Origin: Natronorubrum tibetense GA33
Lineage (GTDB): Archaea > Halobacteriota > Halobacteria > Halobacteriales > Natrialbaceae
Reading direction: 5' to 3'
Length of the DNA stretch: 64,000 nt
Assembly: GCF_000383975.1 (NCBI RefSeq)
Contig: NZ_KB913017.1
Coordinates: 3,572,265-3,636,264 of the forward strand
The notes below the pieces were generated by a model. The model was given only the letters and a program-made list of their open reading frames with translations. It was not told the DNA's origin and did no database searches. Every line of letters starts with the position of its first letter. The stretch's first letter is position 1. Positions 50,238-61,810 of the stretch are shown in pieces. The translations under genes and the position numbers were made by a program.

Positions 50238-52735
50238 TGGTCTGTGACGGTGAGTTTCTCGGTTTCGACACCCTTCACGTCGAGATCGAACACGGCGTCG
50301 TCGGCCACCTCGTACTCGAGTGCGGCGTCGTCACCGCTCGAGACGTCCGGTTCCCACTTGACGAACCACTCGCCGTCCATCTCGACGACGGTGGCGTCGT
50401 CGGGGAGGCTGGTCGGCTCCGCCGAGACGATATCGGTGATCTCGAGGGACTCGCTGGTGTTGGAGTTGTTCTCGACCGTAACTGTAACGGCCTGACTGGT
50501 TCCGTTCTCCTCGAGCGATCGCTCGACGAGGACGTTGTTCATGATGCGGGCGATGGCGTCGTCGATGTCGGGTTCGTCGCGGCCGGTCACCTCGGCGACT
50601 TTCGTGGCCATCTCCGGGAGGATCTTCCCGAGGACGTTCTGTTTCTTCCGGCGCTGTTGCATCGAGCGGCGCTTGTTCAGGTAGCTCTTGAGTTCGCGTG
50701 CGGCCTCCCGGATCGCGAGTTCGATTTCGTCTTCGATTTCGGGGACGTTCGCGACGGCGTCCTTCGATTCACTGGTGAAGGGGACGTTCGTCGAGGCGAC
50801 GTGGACCATGATGACGGCTGGGCCGTTTGGCAGGCCGGAGCCGCCGGGCTGGTCGAGCCCGTAGTTGCGCCAGCCGATCGATTTGACCACGTCGGTCGTG
50901 GCACACGCGCCGCGCTGATAGACCAACGGGACGCGGTTGGCAAAGCGCATGACATCGGCGCTTCCCTCTGCCGGAAGGTCGCCGCCGTAGGCGATGCCGG
51001 CCTCGACGATGAACGGATCGCCGCCGTGGACCTCGGCGTCTCGAGTCGCCGAGGAGTAGAAATCGGCTTCGAACTCCTTTTCGAGCCCGGCCGAGATCAG
51101 CTCCTCGGTGATGGGGGCGAGACACCGCGTTGGCGGCGCCATAATGTCGGTCTCGCGCATCCCGTCGACGAGGTTGCTGGCGGCGTCGCGGTCGCCTTTG
51201 AACTCGCGAACGAGCGGCGGGTCGTCCGGGACGGTTGCCATAACCCCCCAGACGGCCTCGAGGACGTTCTCCCGGGCGGTGTCGCCGAACGAAACGTCGT
51301 CGTACTCCTCGGTGAGGTCCGCCGCACGGTCGACGAACGAGCGAAGTTGTTTGTGGGTGAGTCGATGGCGGGCAAGCTCGTCTTCGTCTCCCGTCTCGTA
51401 TTCGTCCTCGAACTTGGCCGCGAGGCGCTCGGCGAACGCGTGGATCACCTCGTCGTCCTTGCGCGTACTCGTCGCGTCGTCGGCGAGGGCGTAGAGGTCC
51501 GCAACGAGCCGGGTCTCGGCGTCGACATCGTCCTCGTCGAAGTCGACCGCTTCGTCACCGTCCGCCGGTTCGTCCGCTTCGGGCGCGTCGATCAACGCGC
51601 GCCAGACCACGTCGACCGCGTTCTCACGGACGGTGTCACCGAACGTCGTCCCGTGTTCGGACTCGACGTCGTCGGCGGCCGAATCGACGACGGCGAGGAG
51701 CTCGTGGTGGGCGATTCGGTCGCGGTCGTCGACCGCATCGACGATGGCGTCGGCGAAGGCGTCCGTCGCGTCGGCGCCCTTGTTCACGGTCGCATCCGTG
51801 ATCGCCGCGTGGAGGTCGATCTCTTCGTGGCTCGCGGGCGGTCGCCAGCGCATCTCGCGACCGTAGTGGCGGTCGCGGAACTCGTCGATGATCGATTCGG
51901 CGCTCTTCTTGCCCACGCGCGTGAACTCCTCCTGAAGGAACCCCGAGACCGTCTGGGAGTCCGTCGCCGACAGCATCTTCATCACGGTGCCGAGTTCGAC
52001 GCCGTGGGGGTGTGGGCGGATCTCCTCGGTCTCCTCGGGCAACTGGTCCGTCGCCCGTTCGAACTTGAAGTGTTCCTGCGGCTCGCGCAACTCGAGGCGT
52101 GCGTGGGGGTTGACGACCGCCGTGTGCTTGATGTAGTCGTGAAGCTGGCTGCGGGCGCGCATGTTCGCCTCCATCTCGAGGACGATGCGCGTCCCGTGGG
52201 GACGATCCCACGTGGTCGTCTCCTCGACGCTGATTTCGGGTTCGTTTTCGTCGGTGTCGACGATAAGTTCGAAGTACTCGGCCTCGCTTGCACCCTGGGT
52301 TCGACTGGTGATCTTCGCGGGCTTCCCGCTCGTGAGCTGTGCGTAGAGAACTGCAGCAGAGATCCCGATCCCCTGCTGCCCGCGGGACTGTTCGCGGGCG
52401 TGGAATCGAGAGCCGTAGAGCAGTTTCCCGAAGACCTTCGGGAGCGTTTCCTTCGTCAATCCCGGTCCGTTGTCCTCGACGATCAACCGATAGTAGTCGC
52501 CCGCTTCCTCGATCTCGACGTAGATATCCGGTAGAATGCCCGCCTCCTCGGCGGCGTCCAGAGCGTTGTCGACGGCCTCCTTGACGGCCGTGACGAGCCC
52601 TCGAGCCCCGCTGTCGAAGCCGAGCATGTGCTTGTTCTTCTCGAAGAACTCCGCGATCGAGATCGCCTGCTGGCTCTCGGCCAACTCCTCGGCGATCCCC
52701 GCCTCGTCCTCGAGTGTCGACTGAAACGACGTCAT
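50234..52735 (-). CDS. top6B: DNA topoisomerase VI subunit B
   Basis: This 833-residue protein is the ATP-binding subunit of topoisomerase VI. The GHKL nucleotide site shows EAVDNALDA at 53-61, the DNGPGLT segment near 84-90 and the GQQGIGISA lid near 120. The middle has the H2TH region and the transducer domain. It is about 300 residues longer than the crenarchaeal form, mainly through acidic insertions between about 285 and 450 and a C-terminal Ig-like part near 740-833; both are usual for haloarchaea. It opens the top6BA operon. Confidence 0.97.
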   Translation of the reverse strand: MTSFQSTLEDEAGIAEELAESQQAISIAEFFEKNKHMLGFDSGARGLVTAVKEAVDNALDAAEEAGILPDIYVEIEEAGDYYRLIVEDNGPGLTKETLPKVFGKLLYGSRFHAREQSRGQQGIGISAAVLYAQLTSGKPAKITSRTQGASEAEYFELIVDTDENEPEISVEETTTWDRPHGTRIVLEMEANMRARSQLHDYIKHTAVVNPHARLELREPQEHFKFERATDQLPEETEEIRPHPHGVELGTVMKMLSATDSQTVSGFLQEEFTRVGKKSAESIIDEFRDRHYGREMRWRPPASHEEIDLHAAITDATVNKGADATDAFADAIVDAVDDRDRIAHHELLAVVDSAADDVESEHGTTFGDTVRENAVDVVWRALIDAPEADEPADGDEAVDFDEDDVDAETRLVADLYALADDATSTRKDDEVIHAFAERLAAKFEDEYETGDEDELARHRLTHKQLRSFVDRAADLTEEYDDVSFGDTARENVLEAVWGVMATVPDDPPLVREFKGDRDAASNLVDGMRETDIMAPPTRCLAPITEELISAGLEKEFEADFYSSATRDAEVHGGDPFIVEAGIAYGGDLPAEGSADVMRFANRVPLVYQRGACATTDVVKSIGWRNYGLDQPGGSGLPNGPAVIMVHVASTNVPFTSESKDAVANVPEIEDEIELAIREAARELKSYLNKRRSMQQRRKKQNVLGKILPEMATKVAEVTGRDEPDIDDAIARIMNNVLVERSLEENGTSQAVTVTVENNSNTSESLEITDIVSAEPTSLPDDATVVEMDGEWFVKWEPDVSSGDDAALEYEVADDAVFDLDVKGVETEKLTVTDQ

Positions 52736-52824
52736 TGTCCCTCCATACTAACGGCGGGGCTAAAAGGTGTGTGTTACCGGAGTGAAAGTGATGTGGGCCT
52801 AGCTCACGTTGACTTCCCGGCCTC

Positions 52825-53733
52825 CTACGGGTACACTATGGACGGCTCGCCGTTGTGATCGCCCTTTTCGTTTCCGAAGTCATATCCGTCCTCGAACGTC
52901 GAATAGCCGGCATCGTCGAATAAGTCCAGCATCCGTCCTTCGGGGTCGGCTCGAGAGACGATACTGTGGGGAATTTCATCGTCCTCGTGGACCTCCATAC
53001 CGATTCGGTCGTCCACGAACTCCCATATCTTGGCGTGGTCACCGCCGTTTGGTCGATACCGACTTGTCCCGTAACTCGTCGGACTTTCGAACGAATCCGT
53101 TCGATGGTTGTATCCCCATCGGCGGTATTCGTGACCTTGACGCCAGTCGAGTGAAGTCCATCCATCGTCGTCAAGTACGTCCGTTACTTCGGAAATTCCG
53201 CTGAGGTTCTCGAACGTGACATTGATCGGATTTTTCTTCTCGTAAGCCCAACCGCTTCAGGTAGCACTTCTGGAGTACGTCCAGACCGGGTATGACCAGT
53301 AGTGTTCTTCTGGATCTTCGTCATGCGCGCCAATCCCGCCAGGGCTTTCCTCGCGTTCCGCTCGACGGGTTCGATGATATTCCTGCCACTCCTCCTCGTA
53401 AGCGATCTCCGTCTCCCACCGCTCAGTCGTGACATCAGTCCCGCGTTCTGGTAGCGTATCTTCTTCCTCGAACGACGAGCGATTGTATTCGATCTCCTCG
53501 GTTAACGTCGCCGAATCAAGGTCCAATCGATGAACGAGGTCCTCGCTCGTTTTTCGGATTTCGACCGTTATCACGTCTGGATCGTATGTAACCTTCGTTC
53601 GTTTTCGTCCACGAACGGTAAAATCCTCTTCAGTGGAAGTTTCTTCGGTCGCCCCGACGCCACTTGCCGCACCAATTATACTCGCCGATCCAGATATCTG
53701 AATGAATTTCCTTCTTGTATAGTTTCTATCCAT
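52825..53733 (-). pseudogene. Secreted Tat protein of unknown function interrupted by an in-frame TGA
   Basis: One frame runs from the ATG at 53733 to the TAG at 52825, 303 codons, broken only by a TGA at 53257-53259. The first part begins with a Tat signal (YTRRKFIQISGSASIIG) and ends WTYSRSAT; after the TGA the same frame continues SGWAYEKKNPINVTFENL and then WTSLDWRQGHEYRRW, so both parts belong to one protein. The first 159 codons alone would make a shortened secreted protein. GC content is lower than in neighbouring genes, and the upstream 53740-53830 is very AT-rich, suggesting recent transfer. A simple nonsense mutation is likeliest. Confidence 0.78.
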
Positions 53734-53827
53734 ACAAACAGATATAATTATATGCTATCATTAAATATTTCTATTTTAACCAATAGCACCATTACATACA
53801 AGTCACTGGAGATGGAATCAACATACA

Positions 53828-54175
53828 ATGAGTACTAGCCCGGAAAATCAGTCGCTCCTCACCACGTTACTGTCTGTCCTTCGACCTTCACGGCCCGTCG
53901 GGGTGGTATTCGTGGTTCTCGTTCTACTCGTCCTCCAGCACTTTTTTCGACGAGTGATTGCCGGATATACGACGACGTGGTTCGAAACCGGCCTTCCCTT
54001 CAGACTGTTAGATAGGGTGATGGAAATCGTTCTCGCACCCGTCCAGTCGACCGTAAACGTCTTGTACGATCCCTGGTCTCCTGATTGGGCTTTTTTCTTG
54101 GTCGCCTTCGTGTACTTCTGCGCGCTCGCGATCGTAATCGGGACCGCATACGAACACATCGCTCACGGCGTGTAG
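53828..54175 (+). CDS. Small membrane protein, two helices
   Basis: This 115-residue protein has two strong membrane helices, VGVVFVVLVLLVLQHFF (about residues 24-40) and WAFFLVAFVYFCALAIVIG (about 87-105), with a hydrophilic loop containing WFETGLPFRLLDRVMEIVLAPV. Its N-terminus is short and its C-terminus HIAHGV. Third positions are GC-rich, consistent with a real gene, but I recognise no family. It lies in an AT-rich stretch divergent from the broken secreted-protein gene, suggesting a shared island. A role as a small membrane adaptor is only a guess. Confidence 0.6.
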   Translation: MSTSPENQSLLTTLLSVLRPSRPVGVVFVVLVLLVLQHFFRRVIAGYTTTWFETGLPFRLLDRVMEIVLAPVQSTVNVLYDPWSPDWAFFLVAFVYFCALAIVIGTAYEHIAHGV

Positions 54176-54461
54176 TCGGGATGTACGCCAGCGGTGAATC
54201 ACCGAGGTAATTCCATCCGAGTCCACGACCGAATATACCGAAGGCAACGAATCTATGTTGATACGAGCGTTGACCGAACCGGAAATCTTCCATGCGGTGT
54301 CGGTGGCCCGCTGATCGACGCTGTGGCGAACGCGACTTCCCACACCGCGTTGCCGCTGCCGGGGTTGGATAGGGTGTGCCTCCGACGGTCTGCTGTAGCG
54401 CGCTACTGGGCAACCGCGAGATGTGTCAAGTTGCGCCGACACTGTCGCTCAGCAGTCCGTG

Positions 54462-55460
54462 TCACTCCTCGAGGGGTGGCCAGTACCACGCGTCGGCTCG
54501 GACGACGCCGAGCAGCTTCCGCCGCCGGTCCGTCAGCTCTTCGAGGCTCTCGCTGAACTCGTCGTCAGCCAGCGGAATGTCGTCCTCGCGGAGGCGGTCG
54601 AGATTCGGCGCTCGCGGCACGTCGTCCGCGGGCTCGATGAACGCCGTGCCGAGCGTGTCGAGATAGCTGTCGACGCTCGAGCGGGCGTTTTCGACCAGCG
54701 TTGGATTCGGCTGGGCGTCCTCGTCGACGCCGTGTCGGAAGATGGTCAGGGCTTCGTCGAAGATGGGGACGGCCATCGCCGAGGCCCGCGTGGCCTGTTC
54801 GCTGTGGTAGTAGTGGAGGATCGGGTAGGCCTTGTGCTGGTCTGCGAGCAGAGAGAGCTGGGTCGAAAGCGACTCGAGGGGGAGATCGAGCCCCTCGAAC
54901 TCCTCGCCCTCGCCGGCCCAGCCCGCGCGGACGAAGGCCTCGCTGCGTTCGCCCAGTCCGGTGACGTCGCTGGCGAACGAGCGTTTCTCCGAAACGGCTC
55001 CGAGGACGGTGAGGACGTAGGAGACGCCTAGCGTCACGAACGCCATCCCCGTCGCGGTCGTAAAGGAACTCGCGATTTCCCAGGTGCCGGTCGTTGGGGA
55101 GTAGTCGCCGTTCCCGTTCGTGAACATGGTGTAGGCGACGTAGTAGAATCGGCCGGACCAGTCGGCGTACTCCCCAGTCTGCGGACTGACGAGGGCCGTC
55201 TGGTCTCCGGCGAAGAGAAGAGTCCAGCCCAGCCACAACAGTGCGATCCACATGGCAAGCGTGAGCGCGAGAATAAGCGGCCCGGCGAGGCTCAACGCGC
55301 GCGGGTGATCACTGACCGTCCGGAGGCCGCGCCAGGTCCAACTGGTCATCCGTCCCGAGAGCGGACCCGACCCCCCGTCGACCCAGAGCGTCGTCCAGAG
55401 AATGTCGACGATCACGGCGGTGAGTACGACGATACCGGCGGCCAAATACAGCGGTCTCAT
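54462..55460 (-). CDS. Two-TM ion channel family protein with unusual filter
   Basis: This 332-residue protein has a first membrane helix (about residues 4-26), a pair of pore-flanking helices (about 58-84 and 128-155) and a re-entrant segment YYVAYTMFTNGNGDYSP between them. The filter position, normally TxGYGD in potassium channels, reads TNGNGD (114-119). The C-terminal 170 residues are soluble and helical with an acidic end. It is thus a channel-fold protein whose selectivity may not be potassium. No RCK domain is attached. It is divergent from the large sensor kinase gene. Confidence 0.8.
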   Translation of the reverse strand: MRPLYLAAGIVVLTAVIVDILWTTLWVDGGSGPLSGRMTSWTWRGLRTVSDHPRALSLAGPLILALTLAMWIALLWLGWTLLFAGDQTALVSPQTGEYADWSGRFYYVAYTMFTNGNGDYSPTTGTWEIASSFTTATGMAFVTLGVSYVLTVLGAVSEKRSFASDVTGLGERSEAFVRAGWAGEGEEFEGLDLPLESLSTQLSLLADQHKAYPILHYYHSEQATRASAMAVPIFDEALTIFRHGVDEDAQPNPTLVENARSSVDSYLDTLGTAFIEPADDVPRAPNLDRLREDDIPLADDEFSESLEELTDRRRKLLGVVRADAWYWPPLEE

Positions 55461-55622
55461 TTTGGACGAACTACAGGACCGAACTTCGTCAACGATGGCC
55501 CGGTCACTGACGCGGCTTTTTCAGTACCGACGAAGCCGACGGTGACGCCTCGTGAGTCGCCGTCTGGAAAAGCCGTTTCGGTGCGCCAGAGGGTTTATAC
55601 TATTCACGACACACCAACGACT

Positions 55623-58600
55623 ATGAGTACACGAACGGGTGCCACCGACGGATCCTTCTGGGGGGAGGTCGACGACGACCTGGCACTCACTCGGTATCGG
55701 GCACTCGTCGAAACGATCGACGACGGTCTCTACCAGCTCGACGCCGACGGGCGGTTCGTCGCGGTCAACGACGAACTCGTTGCTGTGACGGGGTACGCTC
55801 GAGACGAACTCGTCGGCGAGCACGTCTCCCTCCTGCTCGGCGATTCGACTATCGACGCGATCGAACGTGAAATCGCGAATCGACTGCGGTCGGACGACGA
55901 CGCTGCGACCTTCGAACTCGAGGTTCAAACGGCCGACGGTGAGACACTTCCCTGCGAACTGCGGATCAATCCGATCGTAGAGGACGGCGAGTTTCGGGGC
56001 ACGATCGGCGTCGCCCGCGATCGATCGAGGCCAACCCGGACGTTGCACGCGACCGACGCGGAGCGATCCGCACCGGCGGATATCGCGGACACCTCCTCCG
56101 AGTCGATCACGACCATTCTCGACGATGCCAACATCGGCGTCGTCGTGCTCGACGACGGCTTCGACATCGCCTGGATCGACGAGACGATCGAGGACATCTT
56201 CGGTCTCGAGCGCGAGTCGATCGTCGGCCGGGACAATCGAAGGGTGCTCGAAGACGCCCTCTCGGAGTTGGTCGCCGAACCCGATTCGTTCGCGGAGACC
56301 GTCCTGGCCACGTACGACGAGGGCAGCTATACCGACGGCCTCGAGTGTCGAATCACCGGAACCGCAGACGACGATTTCGAGGAGCGGTGGCTCGAGTACC
56401 AGAGCGAACCGATCGAGTCGGGCGAGTACGCCGGCGGTCGGGTGGAGATCTACTACGACATTAGCGATCGGAAGCGGTCGGAAGGTGTCCTGCGGGAGAA
56501 CCAGGCGGTGTTTCACTCGCTAGTCGACGCCGTCGAGGAGTACGCGATCTTCCGGTTGGATCCGGAGGGGCACATCACCAGTTGGAACGAAGGCGCAACG
56601 CAAATCAAGGGCTACGACCGCGAGGAGATCCTCGGCGAACACATCTCGAGGTTCTACACGGACGCGGATCGGGATGCGAACGTTCCGAAACGAAATCTCG
56701 AGGCGGCCACCGAGAACGGCTCCGTCGAGGACGAAGGGTGGCGGGTTCGAGAAGACGGGACGCAGTTCTGGGCGAACGTGACGATCACACGAATTCGAGA
56801 CGAGGACGGGACCCATCAGGGGTTTTTGAAAGTAACTCGCGACATGACCGATCGGTGGCAGTTCGAACGAGAGCTCGAAACCGAACTCCAGCGGATGCTC
56901 AGCCGGATCTCCGACGCGTTCTACGCCGTCGACGACGAGTTTCGGTTTACCCACGTCAACGACCGCGCCGAGGAGCTCCTCCAGCACTCCGAGGAGGAGT
57001 TACTCGGCGAGCAACTCTGGGACGTCTTCCCCGACCTCGTCGAGATCGACGAGGTCTGGGACGCCTTCCATACGGCACTGGACACGCAGGAGCCGACCAG
57101 CTACGAACTCTACTACGACACGCTCGACTTCTGGGTCGAGGCGAACCTCTACCCCTCCGAAACCGGTATTTCGGTCTACTTCCGCGACATTACCGAACGG
57201 AAAGAACGCCAGCAGGCCCTAGAGGAGTCCGAACAGCGCTATCGGACCCTCGCCGAATACTTCCCGAACGGACTCGTCACGCTGTTCGACCACAATCTCG
57301 AGTACACGCTCGCTGCTGGTCAGGGCTTCGATCGGATCCCCGTGGACCCCGATTATCTCGAAGGAGAGACCGTCTACGAGGCGTGGCCGGACGGGACGAG
57401 CGACGAACTCGAGCCCGTGTTTCTGGCCGCGCTCGAGGGCGAGGAGCGATCGATCGAAATTTCCTACGCCGACCAGGAGTGGGTCATTCACGCGGTGCCG
57501 ATCACCGACGAGCGCGGTGCTGTCATCACTGGGATGACGATGGCCCAGGACATCACCGAGCAAAAGGAACGCGAGCAGTATCTCGAGGACGCCAAAGCGC
57601 AACTCGAGGCGGCGACCGAGGCCGGTGCCGTCGGGACCTGGGAGTGGCAGATTCCCGAGGATCAGTTCGTCACGGGTCGATCGTTCGCCAAGAAGTTCGG
57701 CGTCGATCCGGATGCAGCCCGCGAGGGCGTTCCGCTCGATCGAATCATGTCGTCGATCCACGAGGCGGACCGCGACCGCGTCGAGCGGCGAATCGAAGCT
57801 GTCCTCGAGTCGGGCGGTGAGTACGAGGAGGAGTACCGCGTCTGGAACGCCGACGGCGAACTCCGGTGGGTCGTCGCCCGCGGGCACGTCGAATACGACG
57901 AGAACGGAACTCCCGAGACGTTCCCCGGTGCGCTCACCGACATCACGGAGCGAAAGCGAACCGAACTGGAACTCCAGCGGAACAAAGAACAGCTCCAGTC
58001 CCTGTTCGAGATCCTCCCCGTCGGGGCCATCGTTGCGGAGCAAAACGGCGGTATCGTCGAGGCGAATAGGGCCGCCAAGGAGATCTGGGGTGTCGACGCG
58101 CTCGACGCCGACTCGTTCGACGACTACGATCAGTTCCCGGTCAGGCGGGCCGACACGGGCGAGTCGCTTGAGCGCGACGAGTGGACGATCGCTCGCGTGC
58201 TACAGGGCGAGGAGGTGACCGAGCCCGGAACCTTCGAAATCGATTCGAGAGACGGCGAACAACGTATTCTCAGCGTCAGAGGGATGCCGATCAGAGACGC
58301 ACGCGGTGACGTGACGCGTGCCGTGATCACGCTCAGCGACATTACCGAACGCACGGAGTACCAGCGCCGACTCGAGGAGACGATCGCCCAACTGGAGGAG
58401 TCAAACGAACGGCTCGAACACTTCGCGTACGCCGCCAGCCACGATCTGCAGGAGCCGCTGCGAATGGTCTCGAGCTATCTCCGACTCGTCGAGGACCGGT
58501 ACGGGGACCAACTCGACGAGGACGGCGAGGAGTTCCTCGAGTTCGCGGTCGACGGCGCCGATCGCATGCGCGAGATGATCGAGGGGTTGCTCGCCTACTC

Positions 58601-59081
58601 CCGCGTGGAGACCCGCGGCGATCCGCTCGAGCCGACCGATCTCGACGCGGTGTTCGAGGATGTCGTGGCAGATCTCCAGCTTCAGATCGAGGAGTCGGAC
58701 GCCGAGATTACAATCGACGAACTCCCGCGCGTCGAGGGTGACGCGAGTCAGTTACGGCAGGTGTTCCAGAATCTCCTGACGAACGCGATCACGTACAGCG
58801 GGGAGGAGCCGCCACGGATTCACATCGAAGCCGAGCGACGGGACCGGAACTGGGTCGTGTCGGTCCACGATGAGGGGATCGGCATCGAGGCCGAGGATCA
58901 AGAGCGCGTGTTCGAGGTCTTCCAGCGACTCCACAGTCGCGGCAAACACTCCGGGACGGGGATTGGACTCGCGCTCTGTCAGCGAATCATCGAACGCCAC
59001 GGCGGTGATATCTGGCTCGACTCCGAACCGGGCGAGGGGACGACGTTTTCGTTTACCCTGTCGGCGGCCGAACGTCAGTGA
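55623..59081 (+). CDS. Multi-PAS sensor histidine kinase (seven PAS domains)
   Basis: This 1152-residue cytoplasmic kinase has seven PAS/PAC domains, about residues 27-140, 161-285, 297-420, 424-540, 538-650, 660-780 and 789-905. Next comes a HisKA domain with the phosphorylated His940 in AASHDLQEPLRMV, and an HATPase from about 1030 to the end with NLLTNAITYS and a GTGIGLALCQRI box. No membrane segment is seen, so it senses inside the cell, e.g. redox or small ligands. No receiver is fused and none is adjacent, so the partner is unknown. The open frame upstream was rejected because the chosen ATG follows an AT-rich leader. Confidence 0.94.
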   Translation: MSTRTGATDGSFWGEVDDDLALTRYRALVETIDDGLYQLDADGRFVAVNDELVAVTGYARDELVGEHVSLLLGDSTIDAIEREIANRLRSDDDAATFELEVQTADGETLPCELRINPIVEDGEFRGTIGVARDRSRPTRTLHATDAERSAPADIADTSSESITTILDDANIGVVVLDDGFDIAWIDETIEDIFGLERESIVGRDNRRVLEDALSELVAEPDSFAETVLATYDEGSYTDGLECRITGTADDDFEERWLEYQSEPIESGEYAGGRVEIYYDISDRKRSEGVLRENQAVFHSLVDAVEEYAIFRLDPEGHITSWNEGATQIKGYDREEILGEHISRFYTDADRDANVPKRNLEAATENGSVEDEGWRVREDGTQFWANVTITRIRDEDGTHQGFLKVTRDMTDRWQFERELETELQRMLSRISDAFYAVDDEFRFTHVNDRAEELLQHSEEELLGEQLWDVFPDLVEIDEVWDAFHTALDTQEPTSYELYYDTLDFWVEANLYPSETGISVYFRDITERKERQQALEESEQRYRTLAEYFPNGLVTLFDHNLEYTLAAGQGFDRIPVDPDYLEGETVYEAWPDGTSDELEPVFLAALEGEERSIEISYADQEWVIHAVPITDERGAVITGMTMAQDITEQKEREQYLEDAKAQLEAATEAGAVGTWEWQIPEDQFVTGRSFAKKFGVDPDAAREGVPLDRIMSSIHEADRDRVERRIEAVLESGGEYEEEYRVWNADGELRWVVARGHVEYDENGTPETFPGALTDITERKRTELELQRNKEQLQSLFEILPVGAIVAEQNGGIVEANRAAKEIWGVDALDADSFDDYDQFPVRRADTGESLERDEWTIARVLQGEEVTEPGTFEIDSRDGEQRILSVRGMPIRDARGDVTRAVITLSDITERTEYQRRLEETIAQLEESNERLEHFAYAASHDLQEPLRMVSSYLRLVEDRYGDQLDEDGEEFLEFAVDGADRMREMIEGLLAYSRVETRGDPLEPTDLDAVFEDVVADLQLQIEESDAEITIDELPRVEGDASQLRQVFQNLLTNAITYSGEEPPRIHIEAERRDRNWVVSVHDEGIGIEAEDQERVFEVFQRLHSRGKHSGTGIGLALCQRIIERHGGDIWLDSEPGEGTTFSFTLSAAERQ

Positions 59082-59184
59082 GATACGTCGGGTCAGCGAC
59101 TGTCGAACAGCGTCTAACAGGAGTGTCACGGCGCTGTTCGACAGTCTGACACTACACGTTTCTTGCGCACCGATCGATCACCGT

Positions 59185-59613
59185 TCAGTCGATCGCTACG
59201 AGAAAGTCGCCAAACGGTTCGGCAAGTTCGTCGATCCACTCGCCGTCCTTCTTGGGCACGAACCGGACCACGATCGTGTCTCGCTCGTCTCCGCTGCGTG
59301 CCCTCTCGAGGCGCTGGATGCGCTGCGTCCGCTTCCAGCTCCCCGTGATTTCGACGCGTCCGTATTCGGCGTGGTCGTGCGTCTCTCCGTCCTCGATGAG
59401 TCGGTCATCGGCTGACCCGTACTGCTGTTTCCTGTCAGTGATAGGGGCTGTTACTGACCTGTGCGGTTTCCGTTCCCTGCCTGCAACGGTATAGGCGCAC
59501 TCGCCTCCACTTTGGCGGTAGTCACACGAGTTCGGGTCGGCGTTCGCGATTCGCCGACCGTCGCACTCGTGGGGCGATATGTCCCGTTCTCGAGCACTCC
59601 CGGCTACCGGTCG
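59185..59613 (-). pseudogene. Cys/His-rich ORF without a start codon
   Basis: A minus-strand frame of 142 codons from 59613 to the TGA at 59185 is protein-like throughout but contains no ATG or GTG near its 5' end. It includes HECDGRRIANADPNSCDYRQ and GGECAYTVAGRER, then AEYGRVEITGSWKRTQRIQR and DTIVVRFVPKKDGEW. The Cys and His spacing suggests a zinc site. Just upstream a different frame, [20 protein letters not shown] ending with a TAG at 59604-59606, is also protein-like, so one frameshift may have split a longer gene. No family is recognised. Confidence 0.45.
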
Positions 59614-59644
59614 TCAGCGACGGTTTCCGAAAACACCGTCGTGA

Positions 59645-61792
<2,148 letters not shown>

Positions 61793-61810
61793 ACGAGGTG
61801 ACGTAACTAC

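Noticed and set aside
50210-52534. Plus-strand frame (774 codons) antisense to top6B
   Set aside because: It mirrors the acidic codons of top6B and has no independent start context or domain.
53257-53259. In-frame TGA read as selenocysteine
   Set aside because: Haloarchaea are not known to use selenocysteine, no SECIS-like stem is seen, and neither side of the stop resembles a selenoprotein family.
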